From Thiobaca trueperi (GTDB lineage: Bacteria > Pseudomonadota > Gammaproteobacteria > Chromatiales > Chromatiaceae): a stretch of DNA of 64,000 nucleotides. Shown in pieces: positions 17,475-27,650 of this stretch. The notes below the pieces were generated by a model that worked only from the letters and a program-made list of their open reading frames with translations, made no database searches and had not been told where the DNA came from. The stretch is taken from positions 310,001 through 374,000 of the forward strand of contig NZ_SMAO01000004.1 in NCBI RefSeq assembly GCF_004342175.1. The letters are read 5' to 3'. How positions within the stretch are numbered: the first letter of the stretch is position 1; the number at the start of each line of letters is the position of its first letter. The position numbers and the translations under genes were made by a program.

Positions 17475-17514
17475 AGGTTTTGCACGATGTGCCGGGGGCG
17501 GTTCAGCCCCCGGC
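17475..17514 (+). other. Two strong hairpins in the lepA leader
   Basis: GTGCAGGTTTTGCAC-like short hairpin, then GCCGGGGGC-GGTTCA-GCCCCCGGC with a perfect 9-bp stem around 17491-17514. There is no T-run after the second hairpin, so a classic intrinsic terminator is unlikely. It could be a leader structure or an RNA-processing site between mucD and lepA. Confidence 0.55.
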
Positions 17515-17613
17515 CAGCATCCTCAGATCAGTCCATTCGCGAGCGCGGTCTGGTCGGATGCGCGACGAGCCTGCCGCACCGCATTCATCAGCCCAGGGCA
17601 TCCAGACGAGACG

Positions 17614-19416
<1,803 letters not shown>

Positions 19417-19450
19417 TCCAAATTCGTTTCACCTGTTTAAAGAGTCCTGT

Positions 19451-20254
19451 ATGACCTTTGATTTCCCTGCCTTTCTCGTCCTGGCGTCCGTTCTGACCGG
19501 CGGTATCTGGCTGCTTGATGCCCGTCTCTTCGCGCCGCGTCGTCGTTTATCGGGTAAAAAGGAACCGGTGCTGGTCGAGTACGCGCGCTCCTTTTTTCCG
19601 GTCATCTTTGCGGTGCTCATTCTGCGTTCATTCGTGGTCGAGCCTTTCCGCATTCCGTCCAATTCGATGATGCCGACCCTGTTGACCGGCGATTTCATCC
19701 TGGTCAACAAATATGCCTATGGTCTGCGTCTGCCGGTGCTGAACAGCAAGATCATCCCCGTTGGCGATCCGCAGCGCGGCGATGTGGTGGTGTTCAAATA
19801 CCCCCTGGATACCCGGATCGATTACATCAAGCGTGTTATCGGTCTGCCCGGAGACGAGATCGCCTATCGCAATAAAACGATCTTCGTCAATGGTGAGCCC
19901 ATGGCTCAACTGCCCATCGGGTCGTATGCTGGGGTTGGATCCGGCAGCGAGATGACCGGGGCGCGCGAGGCGCTGGAAAGCCTGGGCGGGGTCGATCATC
20001 GCATGCTGACCCGACCCAATGCGCCGAACCTGCCGTTCAACTGTCAGGTGCTGGCGGACGGGCCGGTCAGGGTGCCGCCGGGTCACTTCTTCGTCATGGG
20101 CGACAATCGCGACAACAGCGCCGACAGCCGGTGCTGGGGCTTCGTGCCGGAAGACAATCTGGTGGGCAGGGCGTTTGGGATCTGGATGCATTGGGACGGA
20201 CAGCGCGAGGGCTTCCCCATCGCCTGGTCGCGCCTGGGTGGTGGAATCCAATAA
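19451..20254 (+). CDS. lepB: Signal peptidase I (LepB)
   Basis: Inner-membrane peptidase that removes signal peptides from exported proteins. 267 aa. Two N-terminal membrane segments lie at about residues 5-23 and 47-64. Box B has the catalytic serine S72 within IPSNSMMPTL, and the catalytic lysine is K127 in DYIKRVIGLPGD. Box E is MGDNRDNSADSR. It lies 34 bases after lepA and 15 before the DUF4845 gene, in the conserved operon. Confidence 0.97.
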   Translation: MTFDFPAFLVLASVLTGGIWLLDARLFAPRRRLSGKKEPVLVEYARSFFPVIFAVLILRSFVVEPFRIPSNSMMPTLLTGDFILVNKYAYGLRLPVLNSKIIPVGDPQRGDVVVFKYPLDTRIDYIKRVIGLPGDEIAYRNKTIFVNGEPMAQLPIGSYAGVGSGSEMTGAREALESLGGVDHRMLTRPNAPNLPFNCQVLADGPVRVPPGHFFVMGDNRDNSADSRCWGFVPEDNLVGRAFGIWMHWDGQREGFPIAWSRLGGGIQ

Positions 20255-20269
20255 CCGGAGATATAGGCA

Positions 20270-20656
20270 ATGTACAGACGATCGCAATCGCGTCAGCGTG
20301 GCATCGGGATGCTGGGATTCATCCTCATTGTGGGTCTGGCCACGTTTTTCATCACCATTCTGCTTAAGATGGGACCGGCTTATCTCAACTATTGGACCAT
20401 TCGGACCATCATGACCGAAGTCGCCAAACAGCCCCAGATGATCGAAGGCGGTCCCCGGGGGATTTTGAACGCGGTCAGCAAACGAATGGACGTCAATAAT
20501 CTGCGTGACCGCAGCGTCAAGGACGATTTCGCCATCGAGAAGGTCGATAACAATGTTTATAACCTGATCCTCAGCTATGAAGACCGCCGACATCTCTTCT
20601 TCAATGTCGATGCCGTGGTGATGTTCGACTATCAGGTGGAAGTCAGGCTGCCGTGA
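20270..20656 (+). CDS. DUF4845 membrane protein between lepB and rnc
   Basis: 128 aa. A type IV pilin-like N-terminus (SRQRGIGMLGFILIVGLATFFITILLK) forms a single membrane anchor at about residues 11-34, followed by a small soluble domain ending FNVDAVVMFDYQVEVRLP. DUF4845 proteins are found between lepB and rnc in many gammaproteobacteria; their function is not established. The stop overlaps the rnc GTG start by 4 bases. Confidence 0.85.
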   Translation: MYRRSQSRQRGIGMLGFILIVGLATFFITILLKMGPAYLNYWTIRTIMTEVAKQPQMIEGGPRGILNAVSKRMDVNNLRDRSVKDDFAIEKVDNNVYNLILSYEDRRHLFFNVDAVVMFDYQVEVRLP

Positions 20657-21330
20657 ATGCTGACCCGCGTCGTCTGGCGCATGCCCTGGGACACTCATTT
20701 CAGCGGCAGGATCTGTTGGAGCAGGGTCTGACGCATCGCAGCGCCGGGCCTGTGAATAATGAGCGTCTGGAGTTTCTGGGCGATGCGCTGATCGGTTTCA
20801 TCATTGCCGAGGCGCTTTGGGAACGCTTTCCCGAGGCGAACGAAGGCACCCTGAGCCGGATGCGCGCCTCGCTGGTGAAGCGCGAATCGCTCGCCGCCCT
20901 GGCGCGGGGACTGCGTCTTGGCGACTATCTGCGACTGGGCGGAGGGGAGTTGCGCACCGGCGGCCATGCGCGCGATTCCATTCTGGCCGACGCGCTGGAG
21001 GCTGTGCTCGGCGCCGTCTATCGGGACGCCGGTTTTGGCACTGCCCGTGCCGTAGTCATGGATCTCTTCGCGGACCGGCTCGATGAGACCAGTGCGACCC
21101 GCTCGGGCAAGGATCCCAAGACCCGTCTGCAGGAATGGTTGCAGTCGCGCCGGCGACCACTGCCCGACTATCTTGTGCTGAGCATCGGCGGCGACCAGCA
21201 CGATCAGATCTTTCATGTCGCCTGTGTGCTCGCGGATGCCGATGTGCGCACCCAGGGCGAGGGCAGCAGTCGCCGCCGCGCCGAACAGGCCGCCGCCCAA
21301 GCCATGCTGGAGCAAATCGAAAATGTCTGA
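20653..21330 (+). CDS. rnc: Ribonuclease III
   Basis: Endonuclease for double-stranded RNA that processes rRNA precursors and some mRNAs. 225 aa. The RNase III signature NNERLEFLGDAL (residues 35-46) holds the metal-binding acidic residues, with a second acidic motif at ILADALEAVLGAVY. A dsRNA-binding domain follows from about residue 155 (DPKTRLQEWLQ) to the end. Starts at GTG 20653, inside the preceding gene's stop, and overlaps era by 8 bases. Confidence 0.96.
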   Translation: MNADPRRLAHALGHSFQRQDLLEQGLTHRSAGPVNNERLEFLGDALIGFIIAEALWERFPEANEGTLSRMRASLVKRESLAALARGLRLGDYLRLGGGELRTGGHARDSILADALEAVLGAVYRDAGFGTARAVVMDLFADRLDETSATRSGKDPKTRLQEWLQSRRRPLPDYLVLSIGGDQHDQIFHVACVLADADVRTQGEGSSRRRAEQAAAQAMLEQIENV

Positions 21331-22243
21331 CCCCAAGCTGTCCGAAGCCATTGCCGGGCGCTGCGGCTATGTCGCCATCGTCGGGCGTCCCAACGTGGGC
21401 AAGTCGACACTGCTGAACCGCATCCTCGGTCAGAAACTGGCGATCACCTCGCACAAGGCTCAGACCACGCGCCATGCCATTCTCGGCATCAAGACCCGTT
21501 CAGAGGGGCAGATCCTCTTTGTCGATACGCCGGGCATCCATGAGCGTGGCGGCAGCGCGCTCAACCGTTATCTGAATCGTGCCGCGCGGGCGACGCTTGC
21601 TGACACCGATCTGGCGCTCCTGGTCGTCGAGGCACTGCGCTGGACCGATGAAGACGCCAAGGCGCTGGAGGCCGTCGCTCAGGCCGGGGTGCCGGTGATC
21701 GCGGTCGTCAACAAGGTGGATCGGGTCGCGGACAAGCAGGCGCTGCTGCCCTATCTGCAAACGCTCGCCGGACGCCATGATTTTCTGACCCTGATTCCGG
21801 TCTCGGCGACCAACGGGGATCAGGTCGAGGCGCTGGAACGTGCGGTTATCGCGGCCCTGCCGGAGGCCGAGCCGCTGTTCCCGGAGGATCAAATCACCGA
21901 CCGCTCACAACGCTTCTTCGCCGCCGAGCTGATGCGCGAGCAGTTGATGCAGCGTTACGGCGAGGAACTGCCTTACCGCACATCGGTCGAGATTGAGCGT
22001 TTCGAAGAAGCCGATGGCCGCTATCGGATTCATGCCCTGATCTGGGTCGAGCGCCCGAGCCAGAAGGCGATCATCATCGGCAAACAGGGCGAGGCGCTCA
22101 AAGCCGCCGCCAGTCAGGCGCGTCAGGAGATGCAGAAGCTCTTCGACTGCCCGGTGCATCTGGAAGTCTGGGTCAAGATCAAAAAGAGCTGGTCGAGCGA
22201 CGAGGCCGCCATTGCGAGTCTTGGGTACAGCGAAGACCATTAA
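21323..22243 (+). CDS. era: GTPase Era
   Basis: Essential GTPase for 16S rRNA maturation and 30S assembly. 306 aa. G1 GRPNVGKST (residues 21-29), the switch KAQTTRH, G3 DTPGIH, G4 NKVD, and a C-terminal KH domain (RPSQKAIIIGKQGEALK). ATG 21323 overlaps the rnc 3' end. Its stop codon TAA at 22241 is the first three bases of the TAAACCGCG dispersed element that follows. Confidence 0.97.
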   Translation: MSDPKLSEAIAGRCGYVAIVGRPNVGKSTLLNRILGQKLAITSHKAQTTRHAILGIKTRSEGQILFVDTPGIHERGGSALNRYLNRAARATLADTDLALLVVEALRWTDEDAKALEAVAQAGVPVIAVVNKVDRVADKQALLPYLQTLAGRHDFLTLIPVSATNGDQVEALERAVIAALPEAEPLFPEDQITDRSQRFFAAELMREQLMQRYGEELPYRTSVEIERFEEADGRYRIHALIWVERPSQKAIIIGKQGEALKAAASQARQEMQKLFDCPVHLEVWVKIKKSWSSDEAAIASLGYSEDH

Positions 22244-22368
22244 ACCGCGTCCAGCGCGATATGCGTCATTTTCAGTTTGTGTTTAAACCGCGTCCAGCGC
22301 GATATGCGTAGTTTTCAGTTTGTGTTTGACTTTGGAGATGTCACCAACCTCAGTGGAGACGCGGTTTA
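22240..22368 (+). repeat. TTTAAACCGCG palindromic element, locus 1 first copy with 43-bp duplication
   Basis: The core element 22282-22368 (87 bp) begins TTTAAACCGCGTC and ends with its exact complement GACGCGGTTTAAA, so the ends can form a 13-bp stem. The leading 43 bases are duplicated upstream (22241-22283 versus 22284-22326, two mismatches), which places an extra head against the era stop codon. The internal motif AGCGCGATATGCG is shared with the copies at 43951 and 52103. Confidence 0.85.
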
Positions 22369-22390
22369 AAATTTTATATTTTTTAATATC

Positions 22391-22477
22391 TTAAACCGCG
22401 CCATCTCCGATAATCCTTGAGTCTGCCAGGGCCGATTTGATCCACAAAGATCGCATACCGTGCTGGGCGCGGTTTAA
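22391..22477 (-). repeat. TTTAAACCGCG palindromic element, locus 1 second copy (inverted)
   Basis: 87 bp, starting TTAAACCGCGCC and ending GGCGCGGTTTAA (exact complement). Read on the minus strand, the interior CCAGCACGGTATGCGATCTT aligns with the first copy, so the two copies are inverted relative to each other. They are separated by an AT-rich spacer (22369-22390). Confidence 0.8.
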
Positions 22478-22489
22478 AAACAATGGCCT

Positions 22490-22545
22490 AAAAAACCCTG
22501 TCAATCATGCAAAATCCTGTCAATCCTGTCCATTTTGAAAATCCT
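22490..22545 (-). repeat. ACAGGAT-type dispersed repeat overlapping the recO start
   Basis: Minus-strand copies of the GGACAGGATTGACAGGATTT motif (on plus: AAATCCTGTCAATCCTGTCC). The recO start codon at 22507 lies inside it. Confidence 0.7.
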
Positions 22546-23280
22546 CCCGTAGTACAAGGGTTCCAGGGCTTCGTCCTGCACCGGCGCGATTACACCAATA
22601 CCAGTCTGTTGCTGGAGGTCTTCGGCAGCGGGCAGGGGCGTTTTCCGGCCATCGCCAAAGGCGCGCGTCGGCCACGCAATCCGGCCAGCGCCCTGCTGCA
22701 ACCCTTTCAGCCCTTATGGCTTGCGGTCGTCGGGCGCGGCGAGGTGCGCACCCTGACCCGGATCGAAGGCGCGGGGCGTCCGATCTCGCTCCAGGGACGC
22801 GCGCTGCTGGCCGGTTTCTATCTCAATGAACTGCTGATTCGTCTGCTTGGCCGTCAGGATCCGCATGACCGTCTGTTCGATTCTTATCAGGCCGCGCTCG
22901 CGCAGTTGGCCAAAGCAGACGATCTCGACACCCTGCTGCGTCAATTCGAACTGCGTCTGCTGGCCGAGCTGGGTTATGGACTGACGCTGGATCGCGAGGC
23001 CGACAGCGGTGAACCCGTGCGGGCGGATCGGTCCTATTACTTCGAGATCGAGCGCGGTGTGCAGACTGCGGCACCGGGCACCCGCGAGCCGATCCTGTCC
23101 GGTTCAACCCTGCTGGCGCTGGCGAGGGGAATCTCGCTGGAGCCCACGCAGCGCCACGAAGCGCGCAGGCTGTGCAGACAGGCGCTCGCGCCCCATCTGG
23201 GCGAGCGCCCCTTGCAAAGCCGTGAACTCTATCGGCGCTGGTATGGCGATCTTCATCGTATCGAGCATGAACCCGCGTGA
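22507..23280 (+). CDS. recO: DNA repair protein RecO
   Basis: Loads RecA on SSB-coated DNA in the RecFOR gap-repair pathway. 257 aa. The N-terminal OB-fold begins QGFQGFVLHRRDYTNTSLLLEVF, with GRFPAIAKGARRPRNPASALLQPF typical of RecO; the C-terminal helical part ends near RELYRRWYGDLHR. The zinc-finger cysteines of some RecO proteins are absent, as in other gammaproteobacteria. The first ~13 residues (MQNPVNPVHFENP) are translated from a dispersed repeat, and no ATG, GTG or TTG occurs between that ATG and the conserved part. Confidence 0.92.
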   Translation: MQNPVNPVHFENPPVVQGFQGFVLHRRDYTNTSLLLEVFGSGQGRFPAIAKGARRPRNPASALLQPFQPLWLAVVGRGEVRTLTRIEGAGRPISLQGRALLAGFYLNELLIRLLGRQDPHDRLFDSYQAALAQLAKADDLDTLLRQFELRLLAELGYGLTLDREADSGEPVRADRSYYFEIERGVQTAAPGTREPILSGSTLLALARGISLEPTQRHEARRLCRQALAPHLGERPLQSRELYRRWYGDLHRIEHEPA

Positions 23281-23320
23281 AAAAAGTGGTGTTGCAGAAC
23301 AGGCCGACAGATCATCATTG

Positions 23321-23393
23321 CCAACTGCCTAGGCGAATGAATTCGCCCCTACAAACTGCCAACTGCCAGGGCGAATGAATTCGCCCCTACCAA
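23321..23393 (+). repeat. GGCGAATGAATTCGCC palindrome, two tandem copies
   Basis: Two 38-base units, each CCAACTGCC followed by GGGCGAATGAATTCGCCCC and TAC (first copy AGGCGAAT). Each unit contains a near-perfect 16-base palindrome. The motif is a widely dispersed noncoding repeat in several bacterial groups. It separates recO from pdxJ. Confidence 0.75.
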
Positions 23394-23403
23394 CGAAAAA
23401 ACC

Positions 23404-24147
23404 ATGCAGCCAGACATTCAACCATCCGCCGGGGTTCTGCTCGGCGTCAATATCGACCATGTCGCCACCATCCGCCAGGCGCGCGGCACCCGTTATCCGG
23501 AGCCGATCCAGGCCGCACTGGTGGCCGAACAGGCCGGCGCGGACGCCATCACCCTGCATCTGCGCGAGGATCGGCGTCATATCCAGGACCGGGATGTCGA
23601 GCTGTTGCGCGGCATTCTTCAGACCCGGATGAACCTGGAGATGGCGGCAACCGCCGAGATGGGTCTGGTTGCCGCCCGTATCCGTCCCGCCGACTGCTGT
23701 CTGGTCCCCGAACGGCGCGAGGAGCTGACCACTGAAGGCGGTCTGGATGTGGCGGGCAATCAGCCTTACCTGACCGATTTCTGCGCCCGTCTGGCCGAGG
23801 CCGGGGTGCGGGTCTCGCTCTTTATTGATGCCGATCCGGCGCAGATCGAGGCCGCGCACGCGATTGGCGCGCCGGTGATCGAGATCCACACCGGACACTA
23901 TGCCGAGGCGAGCACCCCTGCGGAACGTGCGGAAACACTGGCGCAAATCCGCCGGGCCGTCGATCTGGGCCGCTCGCTCGGCTTGCAGGTCAACGCCGGT
24001 CACGGGCTGGACTATCACAATGTCCAGGCCGTTGCAGCCATTCCAGGTGTGCGTGAACTCAATATCGGTCACGCCATCATCGCCCGCGCCCTCTTCACCG
24101 GACTGGATCAGGCGGTGCGCGACATGAGGCGCCTTTGTCTCGGATGA
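23404..24147 (+). CDS. pdxJ: Pyridoxine 5'-phosphate synthase PdxJ
   Basis: Condenses 1-deoxyxylulose 5-phosphate with the PdxA product to form pyridoxine phosphate; cytoplasmic TIM barrel. 247 aa, normal length. Motifs: [16 protein letters not shown] near the N-terminus, [27 protein letters not shown], and [14 protein letters not shown] near residues 195-210. era-recO-pdxJ is the standard gammaproteobacterial order. Its stop overlaps the folC start (ATGA). Confidence 0.97.
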   Translation: MQPDIQPSAGVLLGVNIDHVATIRQARGTRYPEPIQAALVAEQAGADAITLHLREDRRHIQDRDVELLRGILQTRMNLEMAATAEMGLVAARIRPADCCLVPERREELTTEGGLDVAGNQPYLTDFCARLAEAGVRVSLFIDADPAQIEAAHAIGAPVIEIHTGHYAEASTPAERAETLAQIRRAVDLGRSLGLQVNAGHGLDYHNVQAVAAIPGVRELNIGHAIIARALFTGLDQAVRDMRRLCLG

Positions 24148-25442
24148 ACCCCCGATTCACAACCCTCTCCGACTGGCTCGACTGGCAGGTCAGGCTGCAT
24201 CCGAAACGCATGGACCTGGGGCTGGAGCGCGTGGCGGCGGTCTGGAAGCGGCTTGGCCCCAATCCGCTGCCCTTCCCGGTCATCACGGTTGGCGGGACCA
24301 ACGGCAAGGGCTCCTGCGTGGCCATGGTCGAGGCCATGACTCAGGCGGCGGGTTATCGCTGTGCCTGTTACACCTCGCCGCATCTGCTGCGCTACAACGA
24401 ACGGATCCGCATCGATGGCGAGCCGGTCTCTGACGCCGCGCTGTGCGAGACCTTCGCGCGGATCGATGCGGCGCGCGGCGAGATCGCGCTGACCTATTTC
24501 GAGTTCGGCACCCTGGCCGCGCTTGATCTCTTCGCCCGCGAGCGGCCGGATCTGGCGGTGCTGGAGGTCGGTCTGGGCGGGCGGCTCGATGCGGTCAATC
24601 TGCTGGATGCGGATGTCTCGGTCGTGACCTCGATCGGGCGCGATCATACCGACTGGCTGGGTGAGACCCTGGATTTGATCGCCGTTGAGAAGGCCGGAAT
24701 CTTTCGCTCCGGTCGCCCGGCAGTCATGGGGCAGCGCGATGCCCCGCCGACCTTGCGTCAGGAGGCCGGGCGTCTGGGCGCCGTGCCGCTCCAACTCGGG
24801 CGCGAGTTTGAGCGCGAGACAGCGGATGCCGGCTGGATCTGGCGCGGCCCGCAGGGCGAGCGCCTGGCGCTGCCGATTCCGGCCCTGCGCGGCGCCTTTC
24901 AACTGGACAACGCCGCTGCCGCCATCACGGCGCTCCAGTCGTTGCGCGAGCGTCTGCCGATGCCGGTCAACGCCCTGCGCATCGGCTTGCAGCGCGCCCA
25001 GTTGCCCGGACGCTTTCAGGTGCTGCCGGGCGCTGTGACCTGGATTCTCGATGTGGCGCACAATGGTCCCGCTGCGCAGGCGCTGGCGACCAATCTGCGC
25101 GCCTTCGCCTCTCCCGGTCGGGTGCGGGCGGTGCTGGCGGTGCTGGCCGACAAGGAGCCGGAATCCATCGCGCAACCTTTGCTGCCCTTGGTCGATGACT
25201 GGTATCTGGCGCAGAGCGACGATGCGCGGGCGCTGCCGGTCGAGCGTCTCGCCGCAAGGCTGAAAGACGTGCTGCCAGCGCCGCCGACGGGCTGCTTTAC
25301 CGGGGTCGAGATGGCGCTGAATGCCGCCTGTGCCGCCTCCGCTCCAGGCGACACACTGGTGGTGGTCGGCTCCTTCACGACCGTCGGTCAGGCACTGCGC
25401 TGTCACGCTGATGCGACGTGCGGTGCGCCTGCCGATACCTGA
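24144..25442 (+). CDS. folC: Bifunctional dihydrofolate/folylpolyglutamate synthase FolC
   Basis: ATP-dependent ligase that makes dihydrofolate and adds the glutamate tail to folates. 432 aa. P-loop GTNGKGS at residues 51-57, the [13 protein letters not shown] and [14 protein letters not shown] signatures, [10 protein letters not shown], and the C-terminal domain with [11 protein letters not shown] 24144 overlaps the pdxJ stop and gives the family N-terminus; a TTG at 24135 is less likely. Followed by dedD and cvpA, as in E. coli. Confidence 0.95.
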   Translation: MNPRFTTLSDWLDWQVRLHPKRMDLGLERVAAVWKRLGPNPLPFPVITVGGTNGKGSCVAMVEAMTQAAGYRCACYTSPHLLRYNERIRIDGEPVSDAALCETFARIDAARGEIALTYFEFGTLAALDLFARERPDLAVLEVGLGGRLDAVNLLDADVSVVTSIGRDHTDWLGETLDLIAVEKAGIFRSGRPAVMGQRDAPPTLRQEAGRLGAVPLQLGREFERETADAGWIWRGPQGERLALPIPALRGAFQLDNAAAAITALQSLRERLPMPVNALRIGLQRAQLPGRFQVLPGAVTWILDVAHNGPAAQALATNLRAFASPGRVRAVLAVLADKEPESIAQPLLPLVDDWYLAQSDDARALPVERLAARLKDVLPAPPTGCFTGVEMALNAACAASAPGDTLVVVGSFTTVGQALRCHADATCGAPADT

Positions 25443-25550
25443 TTCCAATCCCGACAGGTATACTCCGCTGTCTGTTGCGGGTCGGCCAGGCATCGACCCC
25501 CTCATCGCGCGGCCGGATGCGGCGGCGTTCGCTATCTGGGGTAAAGAGCT

Positions 25551-26366
25551 ATGCGAGAAGGAGCCAAAAGACGGTTGACTGGGGCAGTGGTGGTCGTCGC
25601 GCTGGCGGTGATCTTTGTGCCCATGCTGTTCGAGGAGGAAGTGTCGGTGCCGCCGATGGTGGAAAGCCCGCTGCCGACTGAACCGGATTTTGCGAGCCGC
25701 TTCGAGCCGGCGACATTGAGCCCTCCGGTTGAATCAGCACGGGGTACGGCGGACGCCGATTTGCCGGTGATGGATGGCGATCTGTCGGCAGTCGAAAGCG
25801 AGCCGCCTGAGACGGACGATCTGGCGTTCGCCCCCCCGCTTGTCGCGCCAGGTCAGATCAGCCAGCCCGACAGAACGCGCCGGATCGATTCCGCACCTCA
25901 GCCTGATCGGCTCAACCAGTCGTCTGCCAAGCCAGCAGCGACTCCCACGAAACCAGCAGCGACTCCCACGAAACCAGCGGCGACGAAGCCGGTCACGCCC
26001 ACCAGGCCGGTTGTGACCACCAAGCCGGCGATTCCCGCTAAACCGGCAGCGACCCCGCCCGCGAAAACGGCGACGCCTGCCAAACCCGAGAAGACCGCCC
26101 CCAACGCCCGTTCGCCTGCCGATGGGATGCCGACCTGGGTTGTGCAGGTCGCCAGTCTCGGCAGTGCGCAGGCGGCGGACGATCTCGAAAAGAAATTGCG
26201 GGGTGACGGTTTTTCGGCCTTTGTGGAGAAGGCCGAGGTGCGGGGCAAGACCTATTATCGGGTGCGGGTCGGCCCCAATGCGGATCGCACGAGCGCCGAG
26301 CAGACCGCTGACAGACTGCGCCAGAAACAGAAGGTCGAACCTCTGGTTCAACGCTATCAGCAGTGA
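25551..26366 (+). CDS. dedD: SPOR-domain cell-division protein, DedD-like
   Basis: 271 aa inner-membrane protein. A short cytoplasmic start (MREGAKRRLTG) and one membrane segment (residues ~10-27) precede a long Pro/Ala/Thr/Lys-rich linker. The linker includes tandem PAATPTK heptads around residues 128-145, where the DNA shows a matching 21-base direct repeat. The C-terminal SPOR domain (residues ~196-270, WVVQVASLGSAQAADDLEKKL) binds denuded peptidoglycan at the division septum. Location between folC and cvpA matches dedD. Confidence 0.88.
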   Translation: MREGAKRRLTGAVVVVALAVIFVPMLFEEEVSVPPMVESPLPTEPDFASRFEPATLSPPVESARGTADADLPVMDGDLSAVESEPPETDDLAFAPPLVAPGQISQPDRTRRIDSAPQPDRLNQSSAKPAATPTKPAATPTKPAATKPVTPTRPVVTTKPAIPAKPAATPPAKTATPAKPEKTAPNARSPADGMPTWVVQVASLGSAQAADDLEKKLRGDGFSAFVEKAEVRGKTYYRVRVGPNADRTSAEQTADRLRQKQKVEPLVQRYQQ

Positions 26367-26371
26367 TTCAA

Positions 26372-26863
26372 ATGAACTGGGTCGATTACGTCATTATTGC
26401 GATCATCGTGCTGTCCGCGCTGGTGGGACTGGCGCGCGGTCTGATTCGCGAAGTGCTGTCACTGGGGGTCTGGATCGCGGCGTTGGCGGTCGCCTGGATC
26501 TTCCATCGCGAGGTGGCCGAGCTGCTGACGACGCAGCTTTCGCAGCCCTCGGCGCGGATCGCGGTGGCCTTTGTCGCCCTGGTGTTCGTCACCCTGATTC
26601 TGGGTGCCATCCTTGGCGCGCTGCTGACCAGGCTCATCGACAGGACCGGTCTGACGGGTATCGACCGCCTACTGGGTCTCGTCTTCGGCGCGGCGCGTGG
26701 TGGCGTCATCGTGGCGATGACGGTCTTTCTGGTGGCCCTGACGCCTTTGCCGGAAGATACCTGGTGGCGTGAGTCCACCCTGATCGGCGACTTCCAGGTG
26801 CTGGCGGACTGGATCCTCAGCCAGACGCCAGCGGATCTTCAGGCATGGATCAAGCAGCTTTAA
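26372..26863 (+). CDS. cvpA: CvpA family membrane protein
   Basis: 163 aa inner-membrane protein with about four membrane segments, starting MNWVDYVIIAIIVLSALVGLARGLIREVLSL, typical of CvpA (colicin V production/purine regulon neighbour). ATG 26372 is preferred over GTG 26363 on family grounds. No purF follows here; the gene is the last of its run. The stop codon (TAA) is embedded in TTTAAACCGCGTCC, an orphan head of the palindromic element family. Confidence 0.88.
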   Translation: MNWVDYVIIAIIVLSALVGLARGLIREVLSLGVWIAALAVAWIFHREVAELLTTQLSQPSARIAVAFVALVFVTLILGAILGALLTRLIDRTGLTGIDRLLGLVFGAARGGVIVAMTVFLVALTPLPEDTWWRESTLIGDFQVLADWILSQTPADLQAWIKQL

Positions 26864-26875
26864 ACCGCGTCCATC
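26860..26875 (+). repeat. Orphan TTTAAACCGCGTCC element head at cvpA stop
   Basis: The 14-base terminus TTTAAACCGCGTCC is present, but no matching second terminus occurs downstream; AT-rich DNA follows. It may be a degraded copy of the family seen at 22240, 43951 and 52103. Confidence 0.6.
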
Positions 26876-26893
26876 ATAAAAATTCTTTTTTAA

Positions 26894-27433
26894 TCAGGAT
26901 TTTCCGCTCGCCCCGTCGGTCCTGCGACGGAAGGTGGTGGCTCCGCAGTCGGCGCAGGGCGGAATGCGTCCGGCCTTGACGAAATGGGTCTCGGCGCCGC
27001 AGCGGTCGCAAACGAGCGTGCCGGGGCCGGTGATCTCGCCGGCCTGATAGAGGCTCATCTGGCGCGCGGTCTCAGCCCATTGCGCCAGTTGCAGGCTGGT
27101 CTGATCGGCGACCAGCTTGAACATGTCCAGCATGCGTTTTTCGATCAGTTCCAGATCGAACCGCCACCAGTCGTGGATTTCCTGCCCGGTCTCGGCGATA
27201 TAGTTGGCGGCGTCTTCGATATCGCGGGTGATGTATTCGGAAACCTTCTGCGCCTCCTCGCGGGTCAGCTCGCCGAGTTCGACCATGTTGTCGCGCGCCT
27301 TTTCCAGCATCTCACGGAATTTGGGCACGGATTCCTGCTGGGTCTTCTCGATGGTCTCGTGCGTCTCTCTGAGCATCTGCTCGTAAGCCTGCACCAGTTT
27401 GTCGGTCGTCTCGTGCTTCTGCTCGCTGGTCAT
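26894..27433 (-). CDS. Zinc-ribbon protein of the DUF1451/YbeL type
   Basis: 179 aa soluble protein. A long alpha-helical, acidic N-terminal part (residues 5-130, probably coiled coil) is followed by a C-terminal zinc ribbon with C142-x2-C145 (VCDRCGAE) and C160-x2-C163 (PCADCGAT). This matches the DUF1451 family (E. coli YbeL), whose function is not established. ATG at 27433 has GGAG about 7 bases upstream; the frame is open further 5' to 27586 without support. Confidence 0.82.
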   Translation of the reverse strand: MTSEQKHETTDKLVQAYEQMLRETHETIEKTQQESVPKFREMLEKARDNMVELGELTREEAQKVSEYITRDIEDAANYIAETGQEIHDWWRFDLELIEKRMLDMFKLVADQTSLQLAQWAETARQMSLYQAGEITGPGTLVCDRCGAETHFVKAGRIPPCADCGATTFRRRTDGASGKS

Positions 27434-27650
27434 TGCGTGTCTCCGGGGGATGCGGCTGGGATGAACGGCTTGAACCGCAAATTCGGTTCGGTCTGGGTTT
27501 TCGATGCGCCTGATCGCGATTTTAGCGCCATTGTCAGCGCCGTGGGTCGGTGTCGGGCTTTGATTCTGTCGTCGTGCGCTTGGCATGGACCACCGGTAGC
27601 GGCTCCGCTAACATGATGCCTGAACTTGAGTGAGCGAGTGGGGTAATTGC

